From Alphaproteobacteria bacterium (GTDB lineage: Bacteria; Pseudomonadota; Alphaproteobacteria; Micavibrionales; Micavibrionaceae), in assembly GCA_021775915.1 (NCBI GenBank), contig JAJFGW010000009.1, forward strand, positions 1 through 64,000: a stretch of DNA of 64,000 nucleotides, written 5' to 3'. The notes under the pieces are model-generated. The model was not told where the DNA came from, made no database searches, and was given only the letters and a program-made list of their open reading frames with translations. This document shows, one piece after another, positions 1 to 9,225 of this stretch. The position numbers and the translations under genes are program-made. The first letter of the stretch is position 1, and each line of letters opens with the position of its first letter.

Positions 1-311
1 TAAGTTTTTTTTATTATTCCCTGTAGTTCAACTCGCTGGCCAGAGTCGTGGTTTTTTATCCACTCAACTATTACTACCTGCCGAAACCCATAGCGTAATT
101 AATACGCATTCAGGCTCGAAAACCTCTAAAAAACTCTAACCTCTATTTAGTATATTAGAATGTTTAAATGTTTTTTTAGGGCTTGGCAAGACAAAAAATT
201 ACTTTTTTTTGTGCGAACGCGAACGAAAAATTCGTGTATTACTGAAAACTGTGCGTAACTTTGCGGAAAACAAGGCTTTTCAGCTCCCCTAAACCCTGCT
301 AAAAATGACTT
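1..311. other. Intergenic leader upstream of purQ; no gene seen
   Basis: AT-rich stretch with several homopolymer T and A runs. No open frame with a credible start and ribosome binding site was found on either strand, and no tRNA-like or strong terminator fold. A near-DnaA-box (TTATCCACT, about 56-64) has a mismatch at the last base and stands alone. purS, which often precedes purQ, is not present here. Confidence 0.5.
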
Positions 312-1001
312 ATGAAAGCATCTATTATTGTATTTCCGGGCACAAATCGTGAAAAAGATATGGCTATGGCTCTGGAAAAAGCCGGCGGCCATAAGGCTGA
401 ACTTGTCTGGCACAAGGAAACCAGTCTGGGTAAGCCGGACTTAATCATTCTGCCCGGCGGATTTTCTTACGGCGACTATTTACGCTGCGGCGCTATGGCC
501 GCACATTCACCGATCATGAAAGAAGTGATAGCGCATGCTGAAAAAGGCACGCGCATTCTCGGCGTTTGCAACGGTTTCCAGATGCTGATTGAAACACATT
601 TACTGCCCGGCGCGTTGCTGCGTAATAAAACGCTTAAATTCATCTGCAAGAACGTCAATCTGCGCACAGAAACAAGCGACACCGCTTTCACAAACAAACT
701 CGGCAAAGGCCATGTCATTAACGTCCCTATTGCCCATGGTGACGGCAATTATTTCGCCAATGATGACATTATAAACGAGCTAGAGAGCGAAGACCGGATA
801 GCCTTCCGCTATTGTAATGAAAGCGGCGAAACAACGAACGAGGCCAACCCGAACGGCTCCTCCGCACATATCGCCGGCATATTAAACAAGCGTAAAACCA
901 TCCTCGGCATGATGCCCCACCCGGAAAACGCCACCCATGACTGGCAGAACAATATGTCCGGACTCCCTCTGTTTGAAAGTATTGTGGAGGCGTTGGGGTG
1001 A
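312..1001 (+). CDS. purQ: Phosphoribosylformylglycinamidine synthase glutaminase subunit PurQ
   Basis: This is the glutaminase subunit of the multi-subunit FGAM synthase of de novo purine synthesis. It releases ammonia from glutamine for transfer to FGAR by PurL. The 229-aa class I glutamine amidotransferase fold is complete. The nucleophile Cys86 lies in a GVCNGFQ elbow, and the His/Glu partners H203 and E205 lie in MMPHPEN. The N-terminal strand and the ILPGGFSYGDYLR segment are typical of PurQ. The length matches stand-alone PurQ, and purL follows 1.4 kb downstream on the same strand. Two unrelated genes lie between them, so this is not the compact purS-purQ-purL operon. PurS, the third subunit, must be encoded outside the window. 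The stop overlaps the next gene's GTG start by 4 bases. Confidence 0.97.
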   Translation: MKASIIVFPGTNREKDMAMALEKAGGHKAELVWHKETSLGKPDLIILPGGFSYGDYLRCGAMAAHSPIMKEVIAHAEKGTRILGVCNGFQMLIETHLLPGALLRNKTLKFICKNVNLRTETSDTAFTNKLGKGHVINVPIAHGDGNYFANDDIINELESEDRIAFRYCNESGETTNEANPNGSSAHIAGILNKRKTILGMMPHPENATHDWQNNMSGLPLFESIVEALG

Positions 1002-1558
1002 ACATTGACAAAAACAAAGTCAAACTTATCTTCCCTTCCACAAACGTTTTTGGTTCTTATATCGCAGCTTTGCACGAAGGGTTCCGCAGGGGCATTGGTG
1101 AGACAAAGACAGAAGACGAAATTCAGAATATTGAGAATGATTTCGAAACCTATATCAAAAGCCTGAATGCGCCGCCGGACGGTACGTTCAAAGCCCCAAA
1201 CGGCGAAGAATTTGAAAAAGTCCCTTATGAAACGCTTTGGCTGGTTTGTGACGATATTTTCATCGGTGAAGTTTCATTCAGGCACGAACTAAATGGCTTT
1301 CTTCACGAATATGGGGGCCATGTCGGTTACGGTATCCGCCCTTCTCTGGAAGGTCTGGGCTTTGGAACGCTGGCCTTGAAGCTGACAAAAGAACGGGCCG
1401 CCCAAAGAGGCATGGATAAATTATTGATTACATGCGACCCGGATCATACCGCCTCGGAGAAAATCATCCTAAGGAATGGAGGTGTGCACGAAAACACGCC
1501 AGAAAACCCCTATGGCTGCGGCCCGGTCAAAAGATTTTGGATGCCAACGATGAATTAA
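998..1558 (+). CDS. GNAT-family N-acetyltransferase
   Basis: Predicted acetyl-CoA-dependent acetyltransferase of 186 aa with unknown substrate. The C-terminal half carries the GNAT core: a strand reporting on FIGEVSFRHEL, then HVGYGIRPSLEGLGFGTLAL. The last piece is a relaxed form of the acetyl-CoA pyrophosphate loop (Q/RxxGxG/A), here with G-L-G-F-G. The LLITCDPDHTAS segment with a following N/G-rich turn resembles the COG3981-type predicted acetyltransferases. The start is GTG inside GTGA, overlapping the purQ stop, which suggests translational coupling to purQ. The stop codon TAA overlaps the stop of the convergent neighbour in a shared TTAA. Family assignment is firm; function in purine metabolism is not implied. 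Confidence 0.82.
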   Translation: MNIDKNKVKLIFPSTNVFGSYIAALHEGFRRGIGETKTEDEIQNIENDFETYIKSLNAPPDGTFKAPNGEEFEKVPYETLWLVCDDIFIGEVSFRHELNGFLHEYGGHVGYGIRPSLEGLGFGTLALKLTKERAAQRGMDKLLITCDPDHTASEKIILRNGGVHENTPENPYGCGPVKRFWMPTMN

Positions 1559-2268
1559 GCTATATTCTTACGCGGAAACCCCGCACCCTTCGTTTCCGGC
1601 TTATGAAGTCTTGCTTCTACCCTCTCCAGCGTTTCTTTAAATAAATCATCAACCGGCGTAGAAGGCTGGCCTGCCGTGGCATGAGAAATGCCACGGCCAA
1701 TAGCCCAAACCTCATCCCCTAAAGTATTTTCCAACAACTCCATTGCCGTTATCGCATAAATTTTCATCAGGGTGGCCTCTTCTAAAGACATCGCACCTTG
1801 CCCTGTTAATGCCTTGGCAAAGCTATCGGACAGCATTTGATCAATATCATCAGATTCATTTTCAATTATAGCCGGCAAATCCTCCATAAGTCCTGCCTCA
1901 AGCCGTTTCTCAAATTTAATCATTTTTTCGATATAGCCTGCTGTTCCGCTATCAACCTTACGCATAATAGAAGGGGCATCTTTAGCCGCTTTATAAAGCA
2001 TTGAGGCCGCAATAGCAGGTTCGGAAACAACGCCACTATCCTGCATGAGGAGAGCCATTCTCAGGACAGTTTTTTTGTGTAAGTCATCAAGGCCATCACT
2101 GCCTATCGCTTGCAAAAGCTGATCAAACATCTTTTTAGGCAGAGCACCGTATTTATTACGAAACGATTCATTAAAAGCATCATAGGACAATTGATAGGCC
2201 TCATATAAGCGCGGCGTATCATTTAAACCTGTTCCCCCAAAGTTGGCAGCCATAACCTTATTCTCCAT
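1555..2268 (-). CDS. Uncharacterised 237-aa protein
   Basis: I do not recognise this protein. It is predicted to be soluble and mostly helical, with no signal peptide or membrane segment. It is rich in Ala, Leu, Met, Asp and Glu. The N-terminus is Gly/Asn-rich, and several amphipathic helices follow (residues about 45-75, 85-105 and 150-190). The C-terminal tail is basic (RLHKPETKG). It converges on the GNAT gene, and their stop codons overlap within TTAA. It diverges from purL across a 107-bp AT-rich gap that probably holds both promoters. Codon use looks like the neighbours', so a real gene is likely, but no function can be assigned. Confidence 0.72.
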   Translation of the reverse strand: MENKVMAANFGGTGLNDTPRLYEAYQLSYDAFNESFRNKYGALPKKMFDQLLQAIGSDGLDDLHKKTVLRMALLMQDSGVVSEPAIAASMLYKAAKDAPSIMRKVDSGTAGYIEKMIKFEKRLEAGLMEDLPAIIENESDDIDQMLSDSFAKALTGQGAMSLEEATLMKIYAITAMELLENTLGDEVWAIGRGISHATAGQPSTPVDDLFKETLERVEARLHKPETKGAGFPRKNIA

Positions 2269-2375
2269 AACTATCTATCTGTATATAAAACCATATAGGC
2301 ATATATATATTTATATTGCAAGTTTTTTTTGAAAAGGCTCGCCTTCTTATCCTGTAAGGGCTAAAAATACAGACG

Positions 2376-4613
2376 ATGACAAACACAGCCTTAAAAGAAG
2401 ACAACCACCCTGCCTTCAATGAACCGGAGATAACCCCGGCTCTGGGAGCTACGTTCGGGCTAAATACCGAAGAATACAATCTCATGTTAGAGATTATCGG
2501 ACGGACGCCGAGCTTTACCGAGCTAGGAATTTTCTCGGTGATGTGGAGCGAGCATTGCTCTTACAAATCATCACGCCTGCACCTCAAAAAGCTCCCCACC
2601 GAGGCGCCATGGGTGATACAGGGGCCAGGCGAAAATGCCGGGGTCATTGATATTGGCGACGGGCAAGCGGCGGTCTTTAAAATGGAATCGCACAACCACC
2701 CCTCCTTTATCGAACCCTATCAAGGCGCGGCGACCGGCGTAGGCGGCATTATGCGCGATGTATTCACCATGGGCGCGCGGCCTATTGCCAACATTAATGC
2801 GCTGCGTTTTGGATCTCCCGATCACCCGAAAACGCGGCACCTTGTGTCCGGCGTCGTGGCCGGAATCGCGGGCTACGGTAATTGCATGGGCGTGCCGACT
2901 GTGGGCGGCGAAGTTAATTTTCACTCGTCGTATAACGGCAATATCCTCGTCAACGCCATGACGGTCGGCATTGCCGATCAGGACTTCATATATTACGCGC
3001 GCGGCGCAGCGCCAAATCAACCGGTTGTTTATGTCGGCGCCAAAACCGGGCGCGACGGCATTCACGGCGCGACCATGGCCAGCACTACATTTGATGATGA
3101 AACCGAAGCAAAGCGCCCGACGGTACAGGTTGGCGACCCGTTCACCGAAAAACTTTTGCTGGAAGCCTGCCTTGAGCTCATGCAGCTTGATGCGATTATT
3201 TCAATACAAGACATGGGCGCAGCGGGGCTTACATCGTCTTCGGTTGAGATTGCCGATAAAGGCGGCATTGGCGTCGAGCTTGACCTTGATAAGGTGCCGC
3301 AGCGCGAAACCATGATGAGTCCCTACGAGATTATGCTCTCGGAAAGCCAAGAGCGTATGCTGATGATTTTAAAGCCCGGCAAGGAAAAACTGGCACAGAA
3401 GATTTTTGAAAAATGGGATCTGGACTTTGCCGTCATCGGAAAAACGACTGATGATAAACATCTGCGTCTGACGATGTATGGAAGAACATGGTGCGATATT
3501 CCTGTGCCGCCGCTGGTTGATGACGCGCCGGTTTATGACCGCCCTTGCTGCGAATACCCCAAAGCTGCGGAAGTCAAAGCGGCGGACCACCCCCTGCCAG
3601 AGGATGAGTTCTCTGCGCTTAAAACCATCATTTCCAGCCCGGACATGGCCTCCAAGCGCTGGATCTGGGAACAATATGACCATCTCGTTATGGGCGAGAC
3701 CATCGCGCAGCCGGGTCAGGCTGATTCCGCGATTGTGAAATTACCGGACAGCGACAAATCTCTGGCGATTACATCTGACTGCACGCCAAGATACTGTCAC
3801 GCCAATCCGTTTGAAGGCGGCAGGCAGGTCATCGCCGAAAGCTATCGCAATATCTGCGCCACCGGAGCAAAGCCCTTGGCCGTTACGGACAATTTAAATT
3901 TCGGCAACCCTGAAAAACCGGAAATTATGGCGCAATTTATTGGTTGTATCGAAGGTATGGCCGAGGCCTGCCATATACTTGAATACCCGGTCGTTTCGGG
4001 CAATGTCAGCCTTTATAACGAAACAGGCGATCAAGGCATTTTGCCGACCCCGACCATTGGTGGCGTCGGGGTTATTATTGACTGGCACAAAGCCATGAGC
4101 ATGGGCTTTAAAGCCTCTGGCGAGACAATTCTGCTCATTGGTGAAACCAAAGGGCATATCGGCAGTTCTCTCTATTTACGCGAAATTCACGGCATCGAGG
4201 CAGGCAACGCCCCGCCCGTTGACCTGCAAGCCGAGCGCTTGCACGGCGAATTTGTCCGCACCCTGATTAATCAGGAATTTATTACAGCTTGCCATGATAT
4301 TAGCGATGGCGGGCTGCTTTGCGCTCTCACCGAAATGGCCATGGCCGGGAAATGCGGCGCTGACATTAATGCAACGCCTGAAAACCCTGCCGGTTTTTGG
4401 TTCGGTGAAGATCAGGCGCGCTATGTTCTAACAACAACAGATCCCGACAAAGTGCAAAACCTGGCGCAAAAGACCGATATAAAAATTACGCTTCTTGGCC
4501 GGACAACAGAAGATTATAGCTTGAAGCTAAGCTCAGGCAGCGCTATGTCTATTGACGAGCTTAAAAAGATGAATGAAAACTGGCTGCCAGATTATATGAA
4601 AGAAGGGTACTAA
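2376..4613 (+). CDS. purL: Phosphoribosylformylglycinamidine synthase subunit PurL
   Basis: Large subunit of FGAM synthase. It performs the ATP-dependent amidation of FGAR using ammonia from PurQ. At 745 aa it is the small (PurS/PurQ-dependent) form, not the ~1300-aa fused form. The N-terminal [11 protein letters not shown] motif, the [12 protein letters not shown]/phosphate segment and the G-rich [20 protein letters not shown] region are characteristic. The tandem AIR-synthase-like domains are seen in [11 protein letters not shown] and the later [15 protein letters not shown] segment. The ATG is preceded by TAAGGG about a dozen bases upstream. The bolA-family gene begins one base after the stop, so the two are probably cotranscribed. 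Confidence 0.97.
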   Translation: MTNTALKEDNHPAFNEPEITPALGATFGLNTEEYNLMLEIIGRTPSFTELGIFSVMWSEHCSYKSSRLHLKKLPTEAPWVIQGPGENAGVIDIGDGQAAVFKMESHNHPSFIEPYQGAATGVGGIMRDVFTMGARPIANINALRFGSPDHPKTRHLVSGVVAGIAGYGNCMGVPTVGGEVNFHSSYNGNILVNAMTVGIADQDFIYYARGAAPNQPVVYVGAKTGRDGIHGATMASTTFDDETEAKRPTVQVGDPFTEKLLLEACLELMQLDAIISIQDMGAAGLTSSSVEIADKGGIGVELDLDKVPQRETMMSPYEIMLSESQERMLMILKPGKEKLAQKIFEKWDLDFAVIGKTTDDKHLRLTMYGRTWCDIPVPPLVDDAPVYDRPCCEYPKAAEVKAADHPLPEDEFSALKTIISSPDMASKRWIWEQYDHLVMGETIAQPGQADSAIVKLPDSDKSLAITSDCTPRYCHANPFEGGRQVIAESYRNICATGAKPLAVTDNLNFGNPEKPEIMAQFIGCIEGMAEACHILEYPVVSGNVSLYNETGDQGILPTPTIGGVGVIIDWHKAMSMGFKASGETILLIGETKGHIGSSLYLREIHGIEAGNAPPVDLQAERLHGEFVRTLINQEFITACHDISDGGLLCALTEMAMAGKCGADINATPENPAGFWFGEDQARYVLTTTDPDKVQNLAQKTDIKITLLGRTTEDYSLKLSSGSAMSIDELKKMNENWLPDYMKEGY

Positions 4614-4614
4614 A

Positions 4615-4851
4615 ATGGCGATGACCGCCGGTGAAATCGAAACACTCATCAGAGATGGCATCCCCGGCTCCGATGTGCAAATCAAGGATTTGCGCGGTGA
4701 CGGCAACCACTACGCCGCCTATGTAGAGTCCACCGCCTTTCTAGGTAAAAGCCGGGTCCAGCAACACCAAATGGTCTACGAAGCCCTACAAGGCAAAATG
4801 GGCGATGAACTTCATGCGCTCGCGATACAAACAGCTATCCCGGAAGAATAA
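4615..4851 (+). CDS. BolA/IbaG-family protein
   Basis: Small (78 aa) BolA-family protein. Members bind CGFS monothiol glutaredoxins and take part in [2Fe-2S] cluster handling. The class II KH-like fold is indicated by the N-terminal helix (AGEIETLIRDGIPGS), the DLRGDGNHYAAYVES strand pair with its conserved GDG-H-Y/F, and the RVQQHQMVYEAL helix. The conserved histidine in the GDGNHY loop is a likely cluster ligand by family knowledge. It starts one base after purL and is followed by a NUDIX gene and then grxD, its expected partner. purL-bolA-grxD is a common alphaproteobacterial arrangement; the NUDIX gene between them is the departure. Confidence 0.93.
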   Translation: MAMTAGEIETLIRDGIPGSDVQIKDLRGDGNHYAAYVESTAFLGKSRVQQHQMVYEALQGKMGDELHALAIQTAIPEE

Positions 4852-4855
4852 AGAA

Positions 4856-5323
4856 ATGCCTGAATTTCCAAGAGTTGCCGGACGCGCCTTAATCGTTCAC
4901 AAAGGAAAGCTGTTACTGGTAAACGCCACGCGGTTTAATGATGATAAATGGTGCACACCGGGCGGCGGCGTTGATTGCGGCGAAAACCTTAAAGCCGGGC
5001 TAGTGCGCGAAGTGCTGGAAGAAACGGGCTTGAATGTAGAGGTACAGAATTTAACGGCTGTATCCGAATATTTTAACAATGACGATGGCTTCCACCAAAT
5101 TGAAATCTTTTTTGTCGTAAAAGTTATAAACGGCGACCTTTCGGATAACTGGAAAGATGAAGGCGGCGTTGTTGAAAAAAGCGGGTTTTTTAGCCTTGAA
5201 GAAATCAAAGACATGAAAATTTTGCCTGCATTTTTAAAAGACGGATTCTGGGTTAATGACAACAAAGACGATGTAATCTATAAAGGACACGAAGAAGGAG
5301 AAGATTTAAAATGGAAAATGTAA
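4856..5323 (+). CDS. NUDIX hydrolase
   Basis: Predicted nucleoside-diphosphate-linked-moiety pyrophosphatase of 155 aa. The full Nudix box GX5EX7REUXEEXGU is present, starting at the GGVDCGE turn and continuing through REVLEETGL, so metal binding and catalysis should be intact. The preceding strands ([18 protein letters not shown]) fit the fold. The ATG at 4856 was preferred over an in-frame upstream ATG at 4805, because the latter lies deep inside the BolA gene and adds residues without family likeness. The end overlaps grxD by 13 bases in another frame. Substrate cannot be read from sequence; the position between bolA and grxD suggests cotranscription, not necessarily shared function. Confidence 0.9.
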   Translation: MPEFPRVAGRALIVHKGKLLLVNATRFNDDKWCTPGGGVDCGENLKAGLVREVLEETGLNVEVQNLTAVSEYFNNDDGFHQIEIFFVVKVINGDLSDNWKDEGGVVEKSGFFSLEEIKDMKILPAFLKDGFWVNDNKDDVIYKGHEEGEDLKWKM

Positions 5324-5640
5324 TATTCGACCGGATCAAAAAAGACATCGAAAGCAATGATGTTGTTCTCTATATGAAAGGCACGGCCGTGTTTCCACAA
5401 TGCGGATTTTCTGCCGCTGTGGTACAAATTTTGAGCCAGCTTGGCGTACAATTCAAAGACATCAATGTTCTAGAAGACAGCGACATCCGCGCAGGCATCA
5501 AAGATTTCGCCAAATGGCCAACCATTCCGCAACTCTACGTCAAAGGCGAGTTCGTCGGTGGCTGTGACATCATCCGCGAAATGTATGAAGCGGGTGAATT
5601 ACAAGAAATGTTGCAGGAAAAAGGGCTACTGGCAGCCTAA
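5311..5640 (+). CDS. grxD: Monothiol glutaredoxin, Grx4/GrxD family
   Basis: CGFS-type monothiol glutaredoxin of 109 aa that carries or transfers [2Fe-2S] clusters with BolA partners. The active motif CGFS starts at Cys31 after the [13 protein letters not shown] strand. The [19 protein letters not shown] block holds the cis-Pro and glutathione-binding residues of the family. Length and motifs are standard. The ATG is preceded by an AAGGAGAAG ribosome binding site inside the end of the NUDIX gene. Seven bases separate its stop from the stop of the convergent rodA, and no terminator hairpin is visible between them. Confidence 0.96.
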   Translation: MENVIFDRIKKDIESNDVVLYMKGTAVFPQCGFSAAVVQILSQLGVQFKDINVLEDSDIRAGIKDFAKWPTIPQLYVKGEFVGGCDIIREMYEAGELQEMLQEKGLLAA

Positions 5641-5647
5641 CTCTTCA

Positions 5648-6784
5648 CTATCGCATCCTTGGCAGCTTACTATCCCGGTGAATACTGCACGACATGATAA
5701 GGCCAAAGCCTATCATCACGGCAAGCATGGCTGTACCGCCATAGGAAATCAGCGGCAATGGCGCTCCAACAACGGGGATCAACCCCATCACCATCGCGAT
5801 ATTAATAAAGACATAGAGCGAAAAATTAACCGTCAGGCCAAAGGCCAGAAGCCTTCCAAACCCATGGCGACAGCGCAAAGCGATCCAGCCTCCATATAAG
5901 AAGGTGGCGCCAAAAAGCGCGAGTATAAACAACCCGCCAAGAAGTCCCCACTCTTCTGCCCATAATGTAAAAATAAAGTCGGTCTGTTTTTCCGGCAAAA
6001 AGTTCAAATGACTTTGTGTTCCCTGAAGAAAGCCGCGCCCTTCCACACCGCCCGAGCCGAGGGCAATTTTAGACTGGGTAATATGATAGCCAGCCCCTAA
6101 TGGATCGCGCTCCGGGCTTAAGAATGTCAGCACACGCTGTTTCTGGTAGTCATGCAGAATAAATTGCCACGCCAAAGGCACACTTGCCACTGTCGCGCCA
6201 ATGCCGCTGATAAAAATCCATTTGGGTGCTCCGGCAACGAAAAATACCGCAACCCCAGCCAAAATAATCATCAAGGACGTCCCCAGATCCGGCTGTAACA
6301 TCACTAGCCCAACGGGAGCAAAAATCATAAGCGCTGCAGGAATAAGAAACATAATGCGCTTCATGTCCTCTATCGTGGCCGCATGAAAATACCGCGCTAG
6401 CGCCATAACAACCACAATCTTCATAAGCTCGGAAGGTTGCAATTTCATAAAGCCGAGGTCAATCCAGCGCTGCGCCCCCATCCCGATATGCCCCATAACT
6501 TCCACAATAACGAGCAAAAGAAAACCAGCGACATAGCAAGGATAAGCAAGACGGTGCCAGTAACGAATATCAATCAGCGCGATAACCAGCATCCCGGCCA
6601 GCGACACAACAAAGCGCATCATTTGCCGCGAAGCCCAAGGGTCCAAACTACCACCCGCCGCCGAATAAAGCGCCGTAAAACCAATACAAGCCAGCACTGT
6701 AACCAAAAGCACAAGTCCCCAATTCATCTGAAGTAGCTTCTGCTTTAACGTCATGTCGCTCTGCACTTCAATTGCTCTAGCCAT
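5648..6784 (-). CDS. rodA: Rod-shape peptidoglycan polymerase RodA (SEDS family)
   Basis: SEDS glycosyltransferase of the elongasome, working with PBP2 encoded just upstream. The 378-aa protein has about ten hydrophobic segments. SEDS signatures are visible: GAQRWIDLGFMKLQPSELMK, the LQPDLGTSLM loop with the catalytic-type Asp, and the C-terminal PLISYGGTAML. Its start codon shares one base with the mrdA stop (TAATG), a typical coupled junction. It is the last gene of the mreB-mreC-mreD-mrdA-rodA run and converges on grxD. FtsW, the divisome paralogue, is encoded separately near 62 kb. Confidence 0.96.
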   Translation of the reverse strand: MARAIEVQSDMTLKQKLLQMNWGLVLLVTVLACIGFTALYSAAGGSLDPWASRQMMRFVVSLAGMLVIALIDIRYWHRLAYPCYVAGFLLLVIVEVMGHIGMGAQRWIDLGFMKLQPSELMKIVVVMALARYFHAATIEDMKRIMFLIPAALMIFAPVGLVMLQPDLGTSLMIILAGVAVFFVAGAPKWIFISGIGATVASVPLAWQFILHDYQKQRVLTFLSPERDPLGAGYHITQSKIALGSGGVEGRGFLQGTQSHLNFLPEKQTDFIFTLWAEEWGLLGGLFILALFGATFLYGGWIALRCRHGFGRLLAFGLTVNFSLYVFINIAMVMGLIPVVGAPLPLISYGGTAMLAVMIGFGLIMSCSIHRDSKLPRMR

Positions 6785-8679
6785 TACTCCTCCCTCTTAC
6801 CGGGTTTGCGCGGCGGCGGTGTGCTCATACGCGACAAACCACCTTCAGGAAAAAGCGGCGTGGCCGCCGGATTGCGCTGCTGTACCTTATAAAGCAAATC
6901 ACGGGCAATGGGTGCCGCTGTACCGGAGCCGCTGCCGCCATGCTCAACCACAACGGCGCAGGCATAGCGCGGCGCATTAAAAGGCGCATAACCGACAAAC
7001 AAAGCATGATGGCGATACTTCCATGGTAAATCCTTGTTTTTCACCCCTTCTAAACGATCTTCCATAGTGATGCGCCGCACTTGCGCCGTACCGGTTTTTC
7101 CACCCATACGAAACGACTTGTTTTCTATTTGTGAGGCAAATGCCGTACCATCAGGATGGTTTGTTACCCTATTCATCCCCCGCACAATCAAATCAAGATT
7201 ACGCTTTTTAACATCAAGTTTCGGCCAGGTCGCATCCCGCCCGGCCTGATCACCAACAAAGCCTGTAATCCATGGTTTTACAGCATAGCCACCATTCACA
7301 AGCCGGGAGGTCATAACGGCAAGCTGCAACGGCGTTGCCTGAATAAAGCCCTGACCAATACTGGACACAATGGTTTCCCCCGGCTGCCACGATGTACCGA
7401 AATGTCCCATTTTCCATGCTTTTGTCGGCATAAGGCCAGGGCGCTCTTCACTCAGTTCAAAGTCCAGCTTTTGTCCCAGTCCCAACTTACGAGCGTAAGC
7501 GGCCAACGTATCAATCCCGACATCCGTTGCCATTTTATAGAAAAACGTATCGCAGGATTCAGCCAGCGCCTGCACTAAGTCCACCTTTCCATGTCCGCCC
7601 CATTTCCAGCAATGGAACCGGTCATCGCCATAATCATAATGGCCAGGACAATAGGCCGTCGTATTGCGCGTAATTTTCTTCTCTTCCAGCCCTGCCAGCG
7701 CCGTCACCATTTTAAAGCACGACCCCGGAGGATATTGCCCGCCTACGGCTTTATTATTAAGCGGCAAGCCCGGATTACTGAGCATTTCCTCCCATTTTTC
7801 AGCAGACAGGCCACGGGTAAATAAATTAGGGTCAAAGCTGGGAGATGAGCACAACGCATAAACTGCGCCGGTGTAAACATCCATAATCACAGCAGAGGCG
7901 CTTTTCTCCTCTTTCAAACGTTGCTGCGTATAAATCTGTAAATCAGTATCAATGGTGAGCTTTACTTTTTTACCAGTGTCCCCTGCATTTCTTTTCAGTT
8001 CGCGCACTTCCCGCCCGACCACATTCACTTCCACCTCGGCCGTTCCAGCAGTGCCGCGTAGCGCCTTGTCATATATTTTCTCTATGCCGGTTTTGCCTAT
8101 TTTAAAACCGGGCAGGCTTAAAACTGGGTCACCGGTCAATTCCGAACGACTCACGGCCCCCACATAACCAACAAGGTGCGCCGCAGATTCGCCGTAAGGA
8201 TAGGTGCGAATTTCTCCGCCATCAATCGACAGCCCGGGCAAATCAGGGAGATTAACCTCAATCCGCGCCACCTCCTCCCAACTCAGATTGTCCTTCACCT
8301 CCAGAGGTACAAAAGCCGCTTGCCGCCTTGCTGTTTTAAGAACCTTTTTTATGTCACGCTGGCTTAATTCTATTAATTTTTGAAGACGGGACAGTACTTT
8401 TTCAAGATCTTTGGTTTGTTCCGGTATAATTAAAACCCGAAAACTCTGATCATTAACCGCCAGCGCCGTGCCAAAGCGATCAACAATCTTTCCGCGCGTA
8501 GGCGTTAACATTTTCAGATTAATACGGTTATTTTCTGCCAGCGTTTTATAACGCTGGCCCTGCGCTACCTGCAGCCATGCCAGCCGCCCGCCGAGCAAAC
8601 CCAGCAACCCGCCTTGCATCGCGCCAACAATAAAGGCGCGCCGCGTAAAAGATGTTGAGCGGTCATTATCCTTTTTCAT
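6784..8679 (-). CDS. mrdA: Penicillin-binding protein 2 (elongasome transpeptidase)
   Basis: Class B transpeptidase that cross-links peptidoglycan during side-wall growth with RodA. The 631-aa protein has one N-terminal membrane anchor (about residues 14-37), a pedestal/dimerisation region and a complete transpeptidase domain. The active-site SxxK is in PPGSCFKM, the second motif is SCD (ESCDTFFYK, the usual PBP2 form of SxN), and the third is KTGT in GGKTGTAQV. The C-terminal tail is Pro/Arg/Lys-rich. It starts 12 bases after the mreD stop and overlaps rodA by one base. Confidence 0.96.
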   Translation of the reverse strand: MKKDNDRSTSFTRRAFIVGAMQGGLLGLLGGRLAWLQVAQGQRYKTLAENNRINLKMLTPTRGKIVDRFGTALAVNDQSFRVLIIPEQTKDLEKVLSRLQKLIELSQRDIKKVLKTARRQAAFVPLEVKDNLSWEEVARIEVNLPDLPGLSIDGGEIRTYPYGESAAHLVGYVGAVSRSELTGDPVLSLPGFKIGKTGIEKIYDKALRGTAGTAEVEVNVVGREVRELKRNAGDTGKKVKLTIDTDLQIYTQQRLKEEKSASAVIMDVYTGAVYALCSSPSFDPNLFTRGLSAEKWEEMLSNPGLPLNNKAVGGQYPPGSCFKMVTALAGLEEKKITRNTTAYCPGHYDYGDDRFHCWKWGGHGKVDLVQALAESCDTFFYKMATDVGIDTLAAYARKLGLGQKLDFELSEERPGLMPTKAWKMGHFGTSWQPGETIVSSIGQGFIQATPLQLAVMTSRLVNGGYAVKPWITGFVGDQAGRDATWPKLDVKKRNLDLIVRGMNRVTNHPDGTAFASQIENKSFRMGGKTGTAQVRRITMEDRLEGVKNKDLPWKYRHHALFVGYAPFNAPRYACAVVVEHGGSGSGTAAPIARDLLYKVQQRNPAATPLFPEGGLSRMSTPPPRKPGKREE

Positions 8680-8691
8680 GAGCTAACTTAC

Positions 8692-9225
8692 TCAAGGATA
8701 GGGGCGCGATGCAACAGGAAGCATGCGATGAGCGACAACCAACAACAAGGTTATAAAAGGAAAAAGAAACATACTGGTCAAGGCACCGGAGAAAACCGGC
8801 AATAAAGAGCCCCAATGCCATTGCGTCAGGCCGTATAATACCCACTGAATAAAAACAGAAACAATCGCAACCAAGCCAAAAACGGCCCATATTGTGCTGT
8901 AGGGCTGCCCCACCAAAAAACGCCGCTGATCGCTTACAACCCACTGCGTCATGACCAGAATAAACGCATTAATACCAGGCGGCATCCCTGATAAAATATC
9001 AATCAAAAGGCCGAGGAAAAAGCAAAAAACAGGAGGCTGCAATGTCGGGCGATAAACGGCCCAGTAATAAACCGCCATCAAGACAAATTGTGGTTTTACC
9101 GCCCCGGTTGGTAAAAATGGTAAAGAAACAACACTCAGAAGAAGCAAAGCCATTAAAATCAGATGCGGCACCAATAAACGCCCGGCATTTTCAATGCCCT
9201 TAAATGTAAAATCCTGCTCAATCAT
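8692..9225 (-). CDS. mreD: Rod shape-determining membrane protein MreD
   Basis: Polytopic inner-membrane protein of 177 aa with about five or six hydrophobic helices, part of the MreBCD scaffold. Recognised by position between mreC and mrdA, by length and by the GLLIDILSGMPPGINAFIL motif typical of MreD. The start overlaps the mreC stop by 8 bases. The sequence is weakly conserved across bacteria, so the call rests on context plus the central motif. Confidence 0.93.
   Translation of the reverse strand: MIEQDFTFKGIENAGRLLVPHLILMALLLLSVVSLPFLPTGAVKPQFVLMAVYYWAVYRPTLQPPVFCFFLGLLIDILSGMPPGINAFILVMTQWVVSDQRRFLVGQPYSTIWAVFGLVAIVSVFIQWVLYGLTQWHWGSLLPVFSGALTSMFLFPFITLLLVVAHRMLPVASRPYP

Noticed and set aside
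56..64. DnaA box near the left window edge (TTATCCACT)
   Set aside because: Last base mismatched and isolated; too weak to report.
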